A stretch of 64,000 bases of DNA. It comes from Fagopyrum homotropicum (lineage: Eukaryota > Streptophyta > Magnoliopsida > Caryophyllales > Polygonaceae). Below, piece after piece: positions 22,634 through 35,800 of the stretch. Location: assembly GCA_033239125.1 (NCBI GenBank), contig BSWB01000004.1:137094426-137158425 (forward strand). Reading direction: 5' to 3'. The notes below the pieces were generated by a model that ran no database searches, had not been told where the DNA came from, and saw only the letters and a list, made by a program, of their open reading frames with translations. Position 1 is the first letter of the stretch; every line of letters starts with the position of its first letter. A program made the translations under genes and the position numbers.

Positions 22634-22665
<32 letters not shown>

Positions 22666-23300
22666 TTATATTTTTTTACTTTTTACTTTCAATTTTAAAA
22701 ATATATTAAATTTAAATTAAAAAATAATTTTAAAAATTTTATTAAGATTCTAATTATTTTAAAATATAATATATATAAATTTTATTATATATAGTTTATG
22801 TTAATTCAAAATTTTTTAAAAATTATGTTTTTAATTTTAAGACTGTGGAAAAGTGTATTATAAAAAGTAAAAATAATATTTTTATTTTCAAATTAAAATA
22901 AATTATAGAAAATTAACTTCACAAAAAAATTACTATATTTTTAAATTTCTAGACTCTTAAAAAAAATAAAAAAAATTATTTTTGATTTAATTTTATATAT
23001 TTTATTTTAATTCAAAACTAAATAATTTTTTTGTATTTTAGTTCAAAAAAAATTAGGCGAAGCCCATCCTAATTGTAATCTTATTATTGAGATGCTTAGA
23101 GAGATTGCAATTAAATTAGACTATACATGTTAATTTGTTGGCAACCAATGGGTAGATTATGATTTTGATTTTGATTTGATGATAATGTTTTGTGTTCGGG
23201 AAACAACGATGATGTTTTTTTATCTTAATTGCACTGATATGTTTACTTCATTTCCACCTTATCCTACACGTTTCATCTTTCTTTGAGTCGGGGACAATTC
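20911..23300. other. Intergenic repeat-derived DNA
   Basis: No gene. A CGGGTT/GGTCATTT-rich stretch lies at about 21670-22060 and a (TA)n run at about 22646-22665. The region at 22400-23060 is very AT-rich, with many ATTTTAAAAA words. Confidence 0.4.
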
Positions 23301-25199
23301 GATGTCAATAAAGGGAGGATGATAGGATCCGAAATATGTTTATCGAGCCTTCTAAGACAACTTTGCAACTCTTAGTAAAAGTAATATTCATGTTGTTGTC
23401 ATTGGATCTGGAAAACTCACGAGTACTACTTTTGAAGGGCTTTCGAAGATATATATAACTTTGTAGTTAGCGTACGAAGTTAGTAGAAAAATGTCCGATA
23501 AGATGTGAGCTGAAAATTCTATGGATTTATTTCTGGAGCAGGAGTTATTATCCGACCCGCCCTTTGTAAACCTTGCAATGCTTCAAATGTTTGAAAATGC
23601 AAACAAGTTGGTGTAGACATCCGAACTGAATGTAAATCATACACAGTTAAAAAGCACATGAACCCTAAAATAATTAACAAAAGCTAGTAATTGCCTATAA
23701 AAATCTAGGTATAAATGTGAGAACATCAAAATACCTCATGCATAATTCTCACTTGTAACTCAAGTGAAACCCACTGTAACAAATTTTATGAGTATGATAA
23801 AAAAAATGCATTAACTAGGAACACTAGCGAAACATAACTCCACTCAAAATGGTCATCATAGCATGCATCATCATAATCAAATAATTCATGTAAATAACCT
23901 ATAACCACTCAAGGACATGTGCATAACTCAACTCACAAGTGTATAAGGATAATCAATAAATGCTAAAATATCAACAAATGCAATACCATAGGCTTGTCAA
24001 GACATTTTGAATCTCCATCGCGTGTTTCCTACAAGCACACCATGAATCAAAAGGTCTTTTCTCTAGGTTGTAATGTGCTCATGGATGAGAAGTAAGGTTG
24101 GAGAATAATATAGGTCAATGTGGTGCTATAATATCCTAGCCTTTATAATTTATTGTCAATAAGTTTCATGTGTTGTACAATTATACTTGACATTTTTCTT
24201 AAATATTCCTTTTCTCATTGAACAATCACCACCCAAAACTTACATCGATAAAGATCAATATAGACCAATAACATAATAGTATGATAATCTAATAGTCATA
24301 TGCATACTCATTGTCAAAAGTATAACCATGTACTTATTCTTTAGCAACCTCATGCCTAATCTACACAAACCTCTCATCCTAGTTTTTAGATAAGTCCAAC
24401 GAGGCTAAGGGAAAATTTTATGGAGCTATGGTGAGGGCTGAAGCGTAAGCCTCGTATCTCGCAAACAATTTACAAGATCCAATGTTTAGGTGTTTGCTTG
24501 GCATACATCAACGGATGTCACCCCCGTTGATTGTCACATATCGAATATGATTCTTATTCTTCACATTGTACTCAACATAGAGGCATGAGTTACTCGGCTC
24601 TTACATTTTTTCAACAACACGTTGAAGAACATATAACAAAAAAGATTCTAATTCGGCTCTCCATTTTGCAAGGAACAATCGAAATACTAACATGACTCTC
24701 ATTGATTATCATTCATACATTCATAAATACAAATCGTCATCATAAATCAATGTGGTTGGGTCTCCAAAACCTAAAATAAATGATTTATGCAAGACATACC
24801 TAAATAAAACTGGAACTTCATTAAATGAACGGGGAAACAAGGAGAGGTCGATTGGCCAAATAAGGGAAGGTCGGCCAGCCACCAGTAAGGCGGACAATCG
24901 ACTGACGGCACAAACATCCGCCGCTGTTGCTAACCTTCAAAACCTGAATATTAAACTGAATTATTTTACCTAATGGTTGCAAGTGTAATTTATAGGGAGA
25001 GAAACTAGGATATCTTCCAAAGATTTTATCTTCTAATAAGATAAGATCTTATCTAACCACCAAATCATACCTTCTAAGAAGATATGATCAAACAAACAAA
25101 AACGTCCAAATGGACGGACTTTCAAAAGAATATGGAATAAAGGAGAAGTAAATGTTGCCGAAGCGGCTCGTCACTGTATATAGTAAGGTTGATCGGCCC
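23301..25199. other. Intergenic DNA, possible retrotransposon 3' remnant
   Basis: At 23310-23319 a purine run AAAGGGAGGA is followed directly by TGATAGGATCC, the arrangement of a polypurine tract and LTR start in plant retrotransposons. No paired LTR was found. A 73-codon frame at 24752-24973 has no recognisable domain. Nothing else was identified. Confidence 0.3.
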
Positions 25200-27000
25200 T
25201 ATGATGTGAGCGGAGGATACACAAAAAAATCACATAAAAAAGCAAATGTACGACCCATTGTCAATGTAGTATATGATTTATAGCATCAAGATCGAATTCC
25301 ACAAGTACTCTATATAGCTTGAATGAAATCAAGTTCAAGACAATTCAAGTGTGTAAAAATAAATAAAGGGAGTGATTAACGGATCAATGATTAAAAGGAG
25401 ATTTGAGTAACCAAATGCAAGTGACAAACAAGTGATCAAATATATGAGAAAACACTAGGTTTGGGACTCATCCTCCCAAACCACAACCAACTAGCATGCT
25501 TTAATGACAATATTCAATCAATGAAGGATAAATGACATGTAGTTAGCTGAGTTCATCAAAGCATCATAATCCTCTTTTGAAACTCATAAGATATCTTATA
25601 TAATCAAAGTATATGGTCAAGCCACAATTCAATTGACTAAGCATAGGTCACAATCATGATCATACTAAACAACATAAGCATCACATGGTATATGCTATTT
25701 GCATACATTATCTAGTATAATCATAACATGGATGAATTATCACAAATAGAATCAATCATCCTTTGGGCCCACAACCAATTCTACTCTAGCATGATATGGA
25801 TCTAAACAATGGATAATCAACCTCATATTACCTTGTAAGTCTTAACTTAGATGATTAATCTACCAATCAATCATTCATGCTTAGAAGAATACAATGCTTT
25901 AACAAGTAAATTTAAACTAGCAATAGTCTAAAAACCACCAACAATGAAGTAAATCCAATATGCATATTAGATAAATCCATAGTTTCATCCCTCCTATATG
26001 CTACTAATTAAGGGTGAGAAAAAAAACCGATCCGCGTAATCCAATCCATGAATCCGAATATCCGATTTGAAAAATCCGATTCCGAAAGTATTTAGTAGTT
26101 AGTTATCCGAGTCCGATTCGATTCAGAGATATTTTTCTGATCATCGGATACGAATCGAGGTTTGGAGAAAAACTCGGATCGGATATATCCGCCTAGTCTA
26201 GTAATAATTACTTGGATCGGATCGGATGTCCGTTCCGGATAGAAGTGTTGGATATCCGGGTACTCTCAGATCGTACTTTTATAAAATTATCAGATCAGAT
26301 ACAATATCCAGAAATGCCCACCCTACTACTAATCATGCTTGAGTTCCCATCACATCATGAATAAACACTATAACAATACTAATATAACATGATTTGAGGA
26401 TTTTCACCCCAAAACCTAGATAGGAAACTACTCACTTATTGTAATTTTGATCCCCATAAAAATGAAAATAAATGTCATAGAAAGAAAGTAGACAACAAAA
26501 TAGAGATATAGGAAAAAGAATGAAAATATTTGGACTTAGCAATCAATATTTATGAGCAAAATAGGTTGAAGGGATAAAGAACAAGCTGCAAATATGAAGA
26601 ACACCAAACTATATCTTGATTAGATCCAAAATTCCGTCCACAAATAAAAGTTCTAAATCTAAGAATAGTAACTAAGAAAATAATTGAGAGTGTATGAAGT
26701 TGGATGATATCAACTACAATTAGCCAAATTCTTTATATACACTTTAGAAGACGCGGTCCTCACCGTCAAGTGGCTCAACTTGTTAAAGTTTGATAGGAAG
26801 ATGCTTCTAGAAGGAGCTTATCATCGCCTTGGAGAAGCACTCGAGGGAACATGGTAGCCTTGTGATGTGGGGTTGAGGCCGCAATTGACAGATCTAGACT
26901 AAAAGTCTACAAAGCTTCGACCTTGAAGAATCTCGACATAAGATCTCGGGTGAGATCAATAGAAACAAAAGAAACAAGAATGGCGAGATATGGAATGATA
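25200..27000 (-). repeat. Degenerate LTR-like sequence (Athila/Tat type), limits approximate
   Basis: The order of phrases (GTACGACC, a short gap, GATCGAATTCCACAAG, then AGTGATTAACGG, later GGTTTGGGACTC and a closing stretch of CTTCTAGAAGG words) parallels the LTR at 2520-4348 (GTACGGGACG, GAGGTCGAACACAAAG and so on). This suggests an old Ty3 LTR of the same broad type in the same orientation. No PBS, polypurine tract or paired LTR was located and a hAT MITE lies within it, so the call is tentative. Confidence 0.35.
26009..26325. mobile_element. hAT-type MITE
   Basis: A 317-bp element with ends TAAGGGTGAG and CCCACCCTA (short imperfect TIR TARGGTG) and a perfect 8-bp duplication CTACTAAT at 26001-26008 and 26326-26333. 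Internally it is rich in GGATCGGAT / ATCCGA words. The 8-bp TSD and TAGGGTG end point to the hAT superfamily. Non-coding. Confidence 0.82.
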
Positions 27001-27476
27001 ATGGAGAGATTTATGAAGATGAATATGAAATAAAATATGATGGAAAATATAGGAAGATAAGAACCAAGATATACTTGCAATAACCTAGATCAATTGGATC
27101 AACACCGTAACAATGAATTACATTAACCCTTCCTTCTTCAACCTTAGACAAGTCTTTAAATCAAGACAAGAACAAGGAGGGACTATAATCGACTAGGAAC
27201 ACCAATCTGTAAGAAAATTAACACACACAAGAACAACCTAACAAGGACTTACAACGATTCAATCAAAGGCTCTATTTTTTATTGAATAGAGATGAATAAA
27301 TTCATAAACGAAGGAACGAGTCTAACAAATATGTGGCTGAAAATAATCTATCAAATATGTCGAATATCTCGACCTAAGTGAGAGATTTATAGCTAAAAAT
27401 CCTCTAAATAAAAGATAAGATACCTTTAGAATGTCTATAACTTTAAGGTATTAAAAATAAAATAACTTAAAGTCTT

Positions 27477-27930
27477 CTAATTCTTCAAGTCGTGATTCCT
27501 CCATGTCTTCACACGTGTATGGCTCCTCACACTAGTCTTCATGGATGGAATTGTTATCAATGTGACTAAGGAAGATTTAGACACATATAGATCACCAATG
27601 GTCTCCTTAGAAGCTAATGATACCAACAAGTTAGAAGTCTCTTCTTGAATGGATATTGATCTTGATCTAGTGATAGATCCTTTCATGGTAGGACTTGTGG
27701 ATAATGTAGACTTCTTCTCCTCCAATTCCCTTGCTCTTGAACTAGTGATAGGTCCACGAGTAGTAGGAGGTGTTGGGATGGTCCCTCATCACCTTGACTG
27801 GAGTTGTTGTTGCTTCCCTCGAGTTTGCTCGCCAACCTTCAACTTGACCCAAGTAAGCATGTTCTTCACTGAAATGGATGGTGACTCGAAGGTAACTCGA
27901 AGGAAACTTCAACGTGGCTCGAGGTGAAAT
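27477..27930 (-). pseudogene. Possible retrotransposon polyprotein fragment
   Basis: The minus frame at about 27477-27790 reads TTRGPITSSRARELEEKKST, and further on GSITRSRSISIQ. The P-I-T-R-S-R-A word is common in the linker of plant Ty3 Gag-Pol proteins, and an old LTR-like sequence lies just to the left. No enzymatic domain is visible and the frame is broken at both ends. Assignment to a retroelement is an inference; it could equally be chance coding. Confidence 0.3.
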
Positions 27931-27949
27931 TGATTCATAGTTCATCTGA

Positions 27950-30660
27950 AGTGTAACTCAACATATATTACTAAGTATAACTTGAAGGAGCATTTTGATA
28001 TTTTAAGCTCTAGCTAATATGAAATGCCTAGACCACACAAAATTAAGGGAAAACACACAAACCCACACCTAAAAACATAGTATGAGAACATGCTATCACC
28101 ATATTCGGTCGGGTTGATGGATCTGGTACAAAACTTGGTCCTTGACATTAGCTCTTCAACTATAGGTCATTTGTTACGGTCAAGTGCAGGAAAGATATGA
28201 TCTCCTCAAAACCGGTCGACCTTATGCTCGTCGATCACTCATGCACACTTCCCGGTGTGTACTTCATTTCATTCTTGGATCTCAGTAATTTTCGTCTTGA
28301 CCTTGACTGCTTTGACCACAAGGAGATCATAAGTGTGTATAAGGTTATTCCGTTGTAAATATATCGTATTAGACTCCACAACCGTTGAAATACCTGCAAT
28401 TACATAAATCAATCAATAAATTTTCGAAACACTACTAGGAAGAAAATAAATCGATAATATATGTTGTTAAGCCCAAAAGAATAGAGAAGTGGAATAGAAT
28501 GAGGATGAATTTTTTTTTTAATTTGAATGCTATCAAGCTACAAATAATAACATTAGACAACATATTTACATATTTGTGGATGTGAGAAAAACAAGATAAA
28601 AAGGAAACATAAGAGCTTAATATGAGGGTTTTTGTGAGTCGTATTTGGAGGAAATGAGGTTGATGTGGGTGGCCATTTCCAAACCGTCACTCTATCGGTA
28701 AGCACAGAAGATGACACAAAAAGCGGCGTGGAAGTTACTTAAGTCAAACCATTGAAAATACAGTAAGCTTATATAGATTCAAATAAGTGTTCAAAGGGGA
28801 AGAATGAGGGCGAAAGGAGTAAGTGGCAGAAATGAAAAGCAAAGCTTTGTATTCTAACATTGGTTGAAGGTGGGTAGAGCTTAAACAGCGACATTTTTCA
28901 ACCATTTCAACGATCTAACTCGGTTCAGCCCTACCCAATACTTTCTCAATTCGGGTCCATGCCTAAATGACAAATGTAAGTACCTATTCAATTATGTAGG
29001 CTTTGTTGAGAAAGCACCATCTCACATGCAAGAATCAACCAATTCCCCCATTTCCAAAACCATGTTTAAAATTTATAAAGTTTTGAGATTTATTTGGTGG
29101 CTCACCTCACACACCCTTAAGAAGGATGCTGATCTTTATACAAATATACGAGTGTATAACCAATATCATTATTTTACGTTTAATAAACACTTCATTTCCT
29201 AAGTAGACAAGGTCTGCAAAATTCGTTGTTGTTGTATCGACTTTCTACCTTCATGTATTCTGCCTCACCTCGCCTGCTTATAGGCTTGAACATCAATTCA
29301 TGGTTGACTATCCTTGTTCAATAATGCAATAATAAGTGTAAGATAATGTGTGCAAATGTTACCTTTTGAGTGTGTGAAATGACTCAAATCACAAACATAT
29401 GCACTCTCGTGATTAAGCAATAGAGATGAACCTAAGATACTAAGGGCATGGTCATGTAAATGAGTTGTGGTTTCTCTTAAATTAAACATCACACAACAAA
29501 CACTTATGAGTGAAATACTACATTATGCAGCAATTATGTTATCACCTTTGATTATTCTTAACACTTTCTCTAGCGTCTTAACATTGTGATGGTCTTAAAA
29601 TCTATCCGTAAGGATGATGAGTTTAATTGTAGTAAATTGAGTGTCGAATTCAAAGGGATCATGTATGAATTGAAAATTACTAATTACTAATTATTCTAAG
29701 TGAAAGGAGGGAAACAACATGTAAAGAAAGAGGTTAAATATATTTTTGGAGTTTTGTAAAAGGATGAAGGAAAAAAAATGGTTTTTGTTGGTAAAATATG
29801 GAGGGGAAGTGGTGTAAGAAAACAAGAATCACCACTATAATGAATTATAGTAAAATCACATATATGAATATCATAAACATTGATAAATGTGTTTTACAAG
29901 TAACTATCTAAATAGTAAAGGTAGAATCCAAAATATGAAAAAAAAAAAAAAAGGTTTGATATATTTAAAGTGAAGTATAAGAAAGCAAATGATATATGTA
30001 ATGCGTGATTCTAAAGGTTATATGTAGGCTTGACAAACAAAATTTATATCACGTAGGAGGATTATAATTAGAGAGTTAGGGTTAGTATTATATTCTCCAA
30101 ATAGTAGAAAAAAAGAGTGTAAGAAAGAGCATGCAGAGTTGTCTATCAAAGCGATCGTGTATATGGTGTTGAAGAGGTTCCAAAGTGTAGAACGAGAACT
30201 TGTTATAAGTTTCAATGTTTTATAGTATAATTATTTTTATTTGTTTATAAAAAAGAGTTTTTTCCTTCAGGAAAAAACCTTCAAATTATACCACCAAAAA
30301 AATAAATAAAATAAATAAAATGATATTAAAAAATAAAACAGGTAAAAAAATATATATTCATTGATGAATAATAACATTTGACTCAATAATATTAAAATTA
30401 ATCAGTTTTGACATTTTAACACAAGGGTGAAGTTGGTCCAAGTCAAAGCATTGCAAATATATGAAAACTTAGGTTACATAAATTTAAAAAAGGGGTTAGA
30501 CCTTTGGGAAGAATGGCGGCGAGAGTAAGTCGTATCATAAAACGGCCTGTGGACGGTCTCACATGCAACTCCCTCCCTCCGTACACACTCTTTTCTACGC
30601 ACTCAAACTCTCCAAATATACAATCAACATTAATTTCCAACCTCGATCCTACCCTACCCA
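27950..30660. other. Intergenic DNA without recognisable gene
   Basis: Only short frames without domains were seen (29298-29492, 30018-30215, 30443-30664). An oligo(A) run lies at about 29938-29952. No TIR or LTR pair was found by eye. Confidence 0.4.
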
Positions 30661-30678
30661 ACAAATTTTAAATACCTA

Positions 30679-30990
30679 TCAAAAAATCGAAATCGATGGT
30701 AATAATCTTTAAGACACTCCAAGGATCGTGAAGTTGTCCGTGGGAGGTCAGGATAATTATTTTCGACTTCATGCTGGGTATCCGTTATTTTGACGAAGTC
30801 CACATCATACATATTTTCAGAAAAATCAACCGTGTTGTTGACCGGCTGACCCATCTGGGAATTTTGAATCCCAACATCTGTTTTTCTAACGATCCCGAAC
30901 TTCGTGTTCTCATCCGAAAGGATGTTTTAGGGTGGACTACCTCTACGAGATAGACAAACATGATCGCTTTCCGTTTTTCAAAAAAAAAAA
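30679..30990 (+). mobile_element. 5'-truncated L1-type LINE with poly(A) tail and 18-bp target duplication
   Basis: A 312-bp insertion ends in an A-run (30980-30990) and is flanked by the perfect 18-bp duplication ACAAATTTTAAATACCTA at 30661-30678 and 30991-31008. The plus frame at 30771-30953 contains HIIHIFRKINRVVDRLTHLG, the C-terminal H.FR..N...D.L segment of the LINE RNase H-like domain, and ends in a stop just before the tail. This is a classic truncated LINE produced by target-primed reverse transcription. An in-frame stop upstream (near 30729) and substitutions make it a dead copy. Confidence 0.9.
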
Positions 30991-31008
30991 ACAAATTTTA
31001 AATACCTA

Positions 31009-31417
31009 CCCATTATATTCAACACAACACATAGTGAATAAAAGAAAATCACAAAGCTATTCATCCTTACAAAAATATCAATACATTTTAATATTTCATA
31101 TAAAATAGTAAATCTTATGTGTTTACAAACTAATTATGATTATTTAACGATATAACATAGTGAATACAAGAAAATTACAATATGTTATAATTTATATATG
31201 TATATTTGAAATTTTAATAATAGTTGGGTGGTCGGTTGAATATACACTCATTCGAATTTGACCCTTCTCTCACTTGGGACGTCACTCGAATGTCATCCAT
31301 TTTTAATCATATTGAATAAATAGTTGATGATAAATGATTGTTTGTAAAAGACAAGATCACCCTTTTACATAAAAGAGCGAGGTCAAACAAGTTTATTTAA
31401 AAAATAAACATTTAAGT

Positions 31418-31448
<31 letters not shown>

Positions 31449-31829
31449 TTGTTGAAAGTCCCTCAGCTCGGGTCTTGCCGCGTTGATACGTAGTTTAGGA
31501 TAAATATAATACTAAAATATTTATGTATGAACGTTTGTATTTAGGAATAGGCGTCGGGTGTGTCTAAACACGTTTACTATCATTGCTAACTTCAAATTAA
31601 CAGTCAAAGTCAGATTAGTTGGAGTACTGTGAGAACCAATATTATAACTATCAACCCTTTTATATATTATAAAAAAGTCAGTCTCTAAATCATATAATGA
31701 TTCCCACAAATTATTACATCAATAATACAAATCAAAAAACATACTGAAAGTACAAGTGTAACGTAGAACGTAGCACGCTTTTGGTCCATGTTTATCCAAT
31801 TATTATAATTTTAATATAATATCGTAATA
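31009..31829. other. AT-rich intergenic DNA with (AT)n
   Basis: No gene. A dinucleotide run (AT)n lies at about 31419-31449. Confidence 0.45.
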
Positions 31830-32125
31830 ACGGGATGAAAATAGATCGGGTAGTGGGTGGATGACCTTTATCGCCACCCGATCCATCACCAGGCTAAGGG
31901 TCTCACTCGCATCCAAGAGATGAAGCAGATGAATCAGATAAGATTTTGGGTGTTCTCTTATTCGGAAAAAATCAGATATTTTACGAAACATCAAGAGCGT
32001 AATTTAATCCAACTAAATATAACATAAGATTGCAACACTATAATCGAGCAAGATCGAAAATAAAAAAATTATGACAAATCAATTATAAGGATGGAAATTT
32101 ATTGAGAGAGAAAATATAGGTTTAC

Positions 32126-32205
<80 letters not shown>

Positions 32206-32390
32206 TTAAGCGGGTAAATAAGGGTCGGGGGATGGTGGATGATGGATCGGTGATGGGCGAATGAAACGTTCACCCGGATTCTATCCGATTCATTATCCGT
32301 TTTCACCCATATGTTAACGGATTTTCATGTTTTTCGGTCAATCGGGTTGTCGGATATCCGTCGAATGCGGGTGAAATTGTAGTCCCTACT
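31830..32390. mobile_element. Possible hAT-like MITE carrying a long (AT)n
   Basis: The left part begins GGGATGAAAATAGATCGGGT and the right part ends GCGGGTGAAATTGTAGTCCC. The complement of the right end (GGGACTACAATTTCACCCGC) resembles the left end and the hAT-MITE ends at 26009 and 58209. Internal words GGATCGG and ATCCG are of the same style. No convincing target duplication was found, so this is a low-confidence call. Confidence 0.35.
32129..32201. repeat. (AT)n microsatellite, about 36 units
   Basis: An uninterrupted AT dinucleotide tract about 73 bp long. The poly-YI frame translated from its complement is an artefact. Confidence 0.95.
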
Positions 32391-32780
32391 CATAACTCCG
32401 ATCCTTTATATGTCATAACCGGGATAAATAAATTGATCCACATATTAGAATACAATTTTTTAAATAAAATGCCGATGAAAATATTTGGTAAATTTATTGG
32501 ATCGTCACACCGTATATTCATATTTCATATGACTATTTTTTTTTAAAATAATTAAAAAAAGGAATATGCCTGTGTTTATATCCGTATTTAAAATACTTAT
32601 TAGAAAATATTTCTGTTGTGATTAAAAGAAATAATAATACTTACCAAAAATAAATTTTCAGATCGGATTATCCGATCGCATTGGTTTTGTGTCACCTGAT
32701 AATCTGAATTGATAATCTGAATTGGTATAATCTGCCATTAATATTATCCACTAATGTAAATGAAACCGCCCCCTTCCATC
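32391..32780. promoter_or_regulatory. Upstream region of the P450 gene
   Basis: AT-rich sequence between the MITE-like element and the TATA box. No specific cis-element can be named with confidence. Confidence 0.35.
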
Positions 32781-32789
32781 TATAAATAG
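32781..32789 (+). promoter_or_regulatory. TATA box of the P450 gene
   Basis: TATAAATAG lies 74-82 bp before the ATG at 32863. Transcription would start near 32812, giving a 5' leader of about 50 bases. Confidence 0.7.
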
Positions 32790-32862
32790 ACCAAGCATAA
32801 CCCTCACAAGTCACAACGCAACACATTCACAAAGGAGAATCAAACTAAACACAGAAACAAAA

Positions 32863-35800
32863 ATGGTGAGCTACACAGAAGCCCTGGGTGCTGCATTTGC
32901 AGTTTGGATAATCTGGAAGCTAATTTCGACGTGCTTCTTTAACCCTATGAAGGCTCTTCAGAAGCTTCACTCCAATGGCTTCTCCGGGCCACCTCCTTCT
33001 TTCCCACTCGGAAACCTCAAAGCCATGAAAACCAAGAACGACGACGGTATCAGCAATGACGCCGGCTCTTCTCCACCGATCAGCCACGACATCCACGCAA
33101 CTTCTCTCCCGTACTTCGCCCGCTGGCAAAAAACTCACGGTAATTAAGTAACTATTATATATATTTTTATTTATTTACGAGTGTAATTGCAGGAGAGTGA
33201 AACGACGTCGTTGAATTTGGTGTTATTCAGGGAAGGTGTTTGTGTACTGGATGGGGACGGAGCCGTTTGTATACGTGGCGGATCCGGAGTATCTGAAGGA
33301 AATGGCCGGAGGAGTCACCGGAAAGAACTGGGGCAAGCCTGCAGTGTTCAGACGCGATAGAGAAGCCTTGTTTGGCCGGTTTGGTCTCAGTGTTATCCAA
33401 GGATATGATTGGGTCCGACATAGACATATTATCACTCCTGCTTTTTCTTCTTCTAACTTGAAGGTACTCTAATAATCATTCATCGAGCTATCATATGTTC
33501 ATCTTGTTAATTACCGTTGAGACGTGTGAAAAGTCTCACATCAACAATACGATATTGTGTGAAACTAAACATACGTCTTAGGACAGCTCCTCTTATTGTC
33601 AATTGGTTTTTTTAGAATGAAATCCGAAAGACTTATGGGTAGGTTCACTGGACGTGTGACATGTGACCTCCACCTCATTTGGTCCCGAGACCTATATAAG
33701 AAAAGTTAACAATTAACTTATGGCCGGTTTGATTATGTTGATAGAATAAACGTGTGTATGTACTATTGTTTTACCTAGTGATTAGTTGACGTAACTAATA
33801 GCAACTCAATCGATTCTCTCGAGTGCAGGTGATGACAAATTCAATGGTGGAGTGCACCAACAAGATGGTAAATCAATGGAAAGCCATGATTACGAGGTCG
33901 GAGAAGATGGAAATCGACATAGAGAGCGAGATCTCGTCTCTAGCGGGGAGCATTATAGCGAAGACGAATTTTGGCATTGACGAGGGAGGAGAGGTTCTAT
34001 ACAATAAGCTAAGAGCCATGCAGGTGGCCTTGTTCAAGCACACACGTTTGGTCGGTGTTCCATTTGGTGAGCTTCTTAGCATTAAACAAACCCTAAAGGC
34101 AACACGTCTAGGCAAAGAGGTTGATCAACTCCTCTTATCCATGATAAATGCAAGAAGAAAGGTGATTGGTGTTGAGCCTCAAAGAGATCTTCTTGGGATC
34201 TTGCTTGAAGAGGCGGATATGAACGGAAACAAATATGGTAAGAGCTTGACGACGAGAGAGTTGATCGATGAGTGCAAGACTTTCTTCTTTGGTGGACATG
34301 AGACGGTGGCTCTTGCCATGTCTTGGACGTTGATGCTTTTAGCTTTGAACCCTAAATGGCAAGAAGAGTTAAGGGAAGAAAGTAAACACGTGGTTGGAGA
34401 CAAAGAGATTGATTTCACTATGGTTGCTAATCTTAAAAAGGTATCTCTTGCTTCTTCTTTCATCTTAACTTGCTCATGTCCACCATGAATTTCGGTTTCT
34501 TTCTTCTTTTGCATACATATTTGAACTACACAAAAAGTGATGTATTTATCTTCCTTCCTTGGTTAGCATGCTAATTCACAACCATCATTAATTGAATCAA
34601 ATTAAATAATAATTATTTAAATATATCATTGTATTTTTCATCAAATATTGTTCAAATATATTTAAAAGTGATCGACTATATTAAAAATTGTTCAACTATA
34701 TGGTCAATTGTTTACATATATTCGAAATAGTTCACCTATATGACAAATTGTTCAAGCGTTAATTTATGTTCAATTGTTCAAATATAAAATGTATTTTCTT
34801 CAACTAAAAAGAACTGTTCAAATTATTTTAAATTGTTCAACTACATGACCAATTTATCTGTCTAACATTCTATCTTTGAACAAGTATATGTTATATTTGA
34901 ATATTTGTTACTTGGTCTATTAATTGGTAATCATTCATTCATTCCTCCTAATATATATATATAATTGAAAAACTATTTTGTAATAAAAAGAGTTATTTAT
35001 CTTTAAAAATGAGCTATTGATAAATAAAATGAGATAATAGTATAAAAAATAAATTAAAAGGTCTTCTTCATCAGAAGAAGCAGAATAGTCCTAATAAGTA
35101 GTTTGGTTGGAAATTTCCCGAAAATATTCTGCGCAGTTTAGACGTACACTACGTAGTTGCCTTTGTAACCAGGTAGGTGATGTGTATGTAAAACATAGAT
35201 CCAACATATACTAAATATCTATATAATTGAATAAACCAATTAATATGAACCATTCTAATATAATATCCTTGGACACGTGTACTAATTGATCGTATAAATT
35301 ATATCTGGGAATCTTATTTGGTTGGAATAATCAAATCAGTAGAGCAATAGGACTTGTTTGGTATCAGATAAAGGTTTTCATTTAGATTGGAAGGTTTTTT
35401 TTTGTTTTGTTATTTTCACTTATATAAATTATTTAATAATAAATTTATAATCTTCATTTAATTCCTTAATCTAAAATAACCTACTTTCATCTTATACCAA
35501 GCATGCCCTTAAATTACAGCATATGATAAATTATAGTAAATGATGTCCATGTCCCACATTAACTACAGTGCTAGTTATTTGAGTTTCCACCAAAAAAAAT
35601 TATACACTTCAACTATCTTTGGTCAAAGTGGGTAGAAATCAACAGCGACAAGTCCTGTGGACGGTTGGTTGTTGCCAAAAAAACGGCCCATTCAAAAACG
35701 ACAACGTTAAGTACTTTGGCATGTACATTCACAAAATCTTGCAAATATATGCTTTGAGAGAGACTGACAAATACGTTTGATGATTTTGGCAGATGGGTTG

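Noticed and set aside
30443..30664. 73-residue minus-strand frame next to the LINE
   Set aside because: No recognisable domain; it ends within the target duplication of the LINE and shows no gene structure.
32079..32306. 75-residue frame with a poly Tyr-Ile run (and similar at 60971-61339)
   Set aside because: It is a translation of (AT)n microsatellites.
33873..34514. Minus-strand frames opposite P450 exon 3
   Set aside because: Antisense shadows of a well-supported exon.
34441..35792. Apparent break of the P450 between the I-helix and K-helix exons
   Set aside because: The junction after LKK joins directly to MGWVMNEVLRLYP with GT and AG borders, so it is an intron and not a truncation or missing exon.
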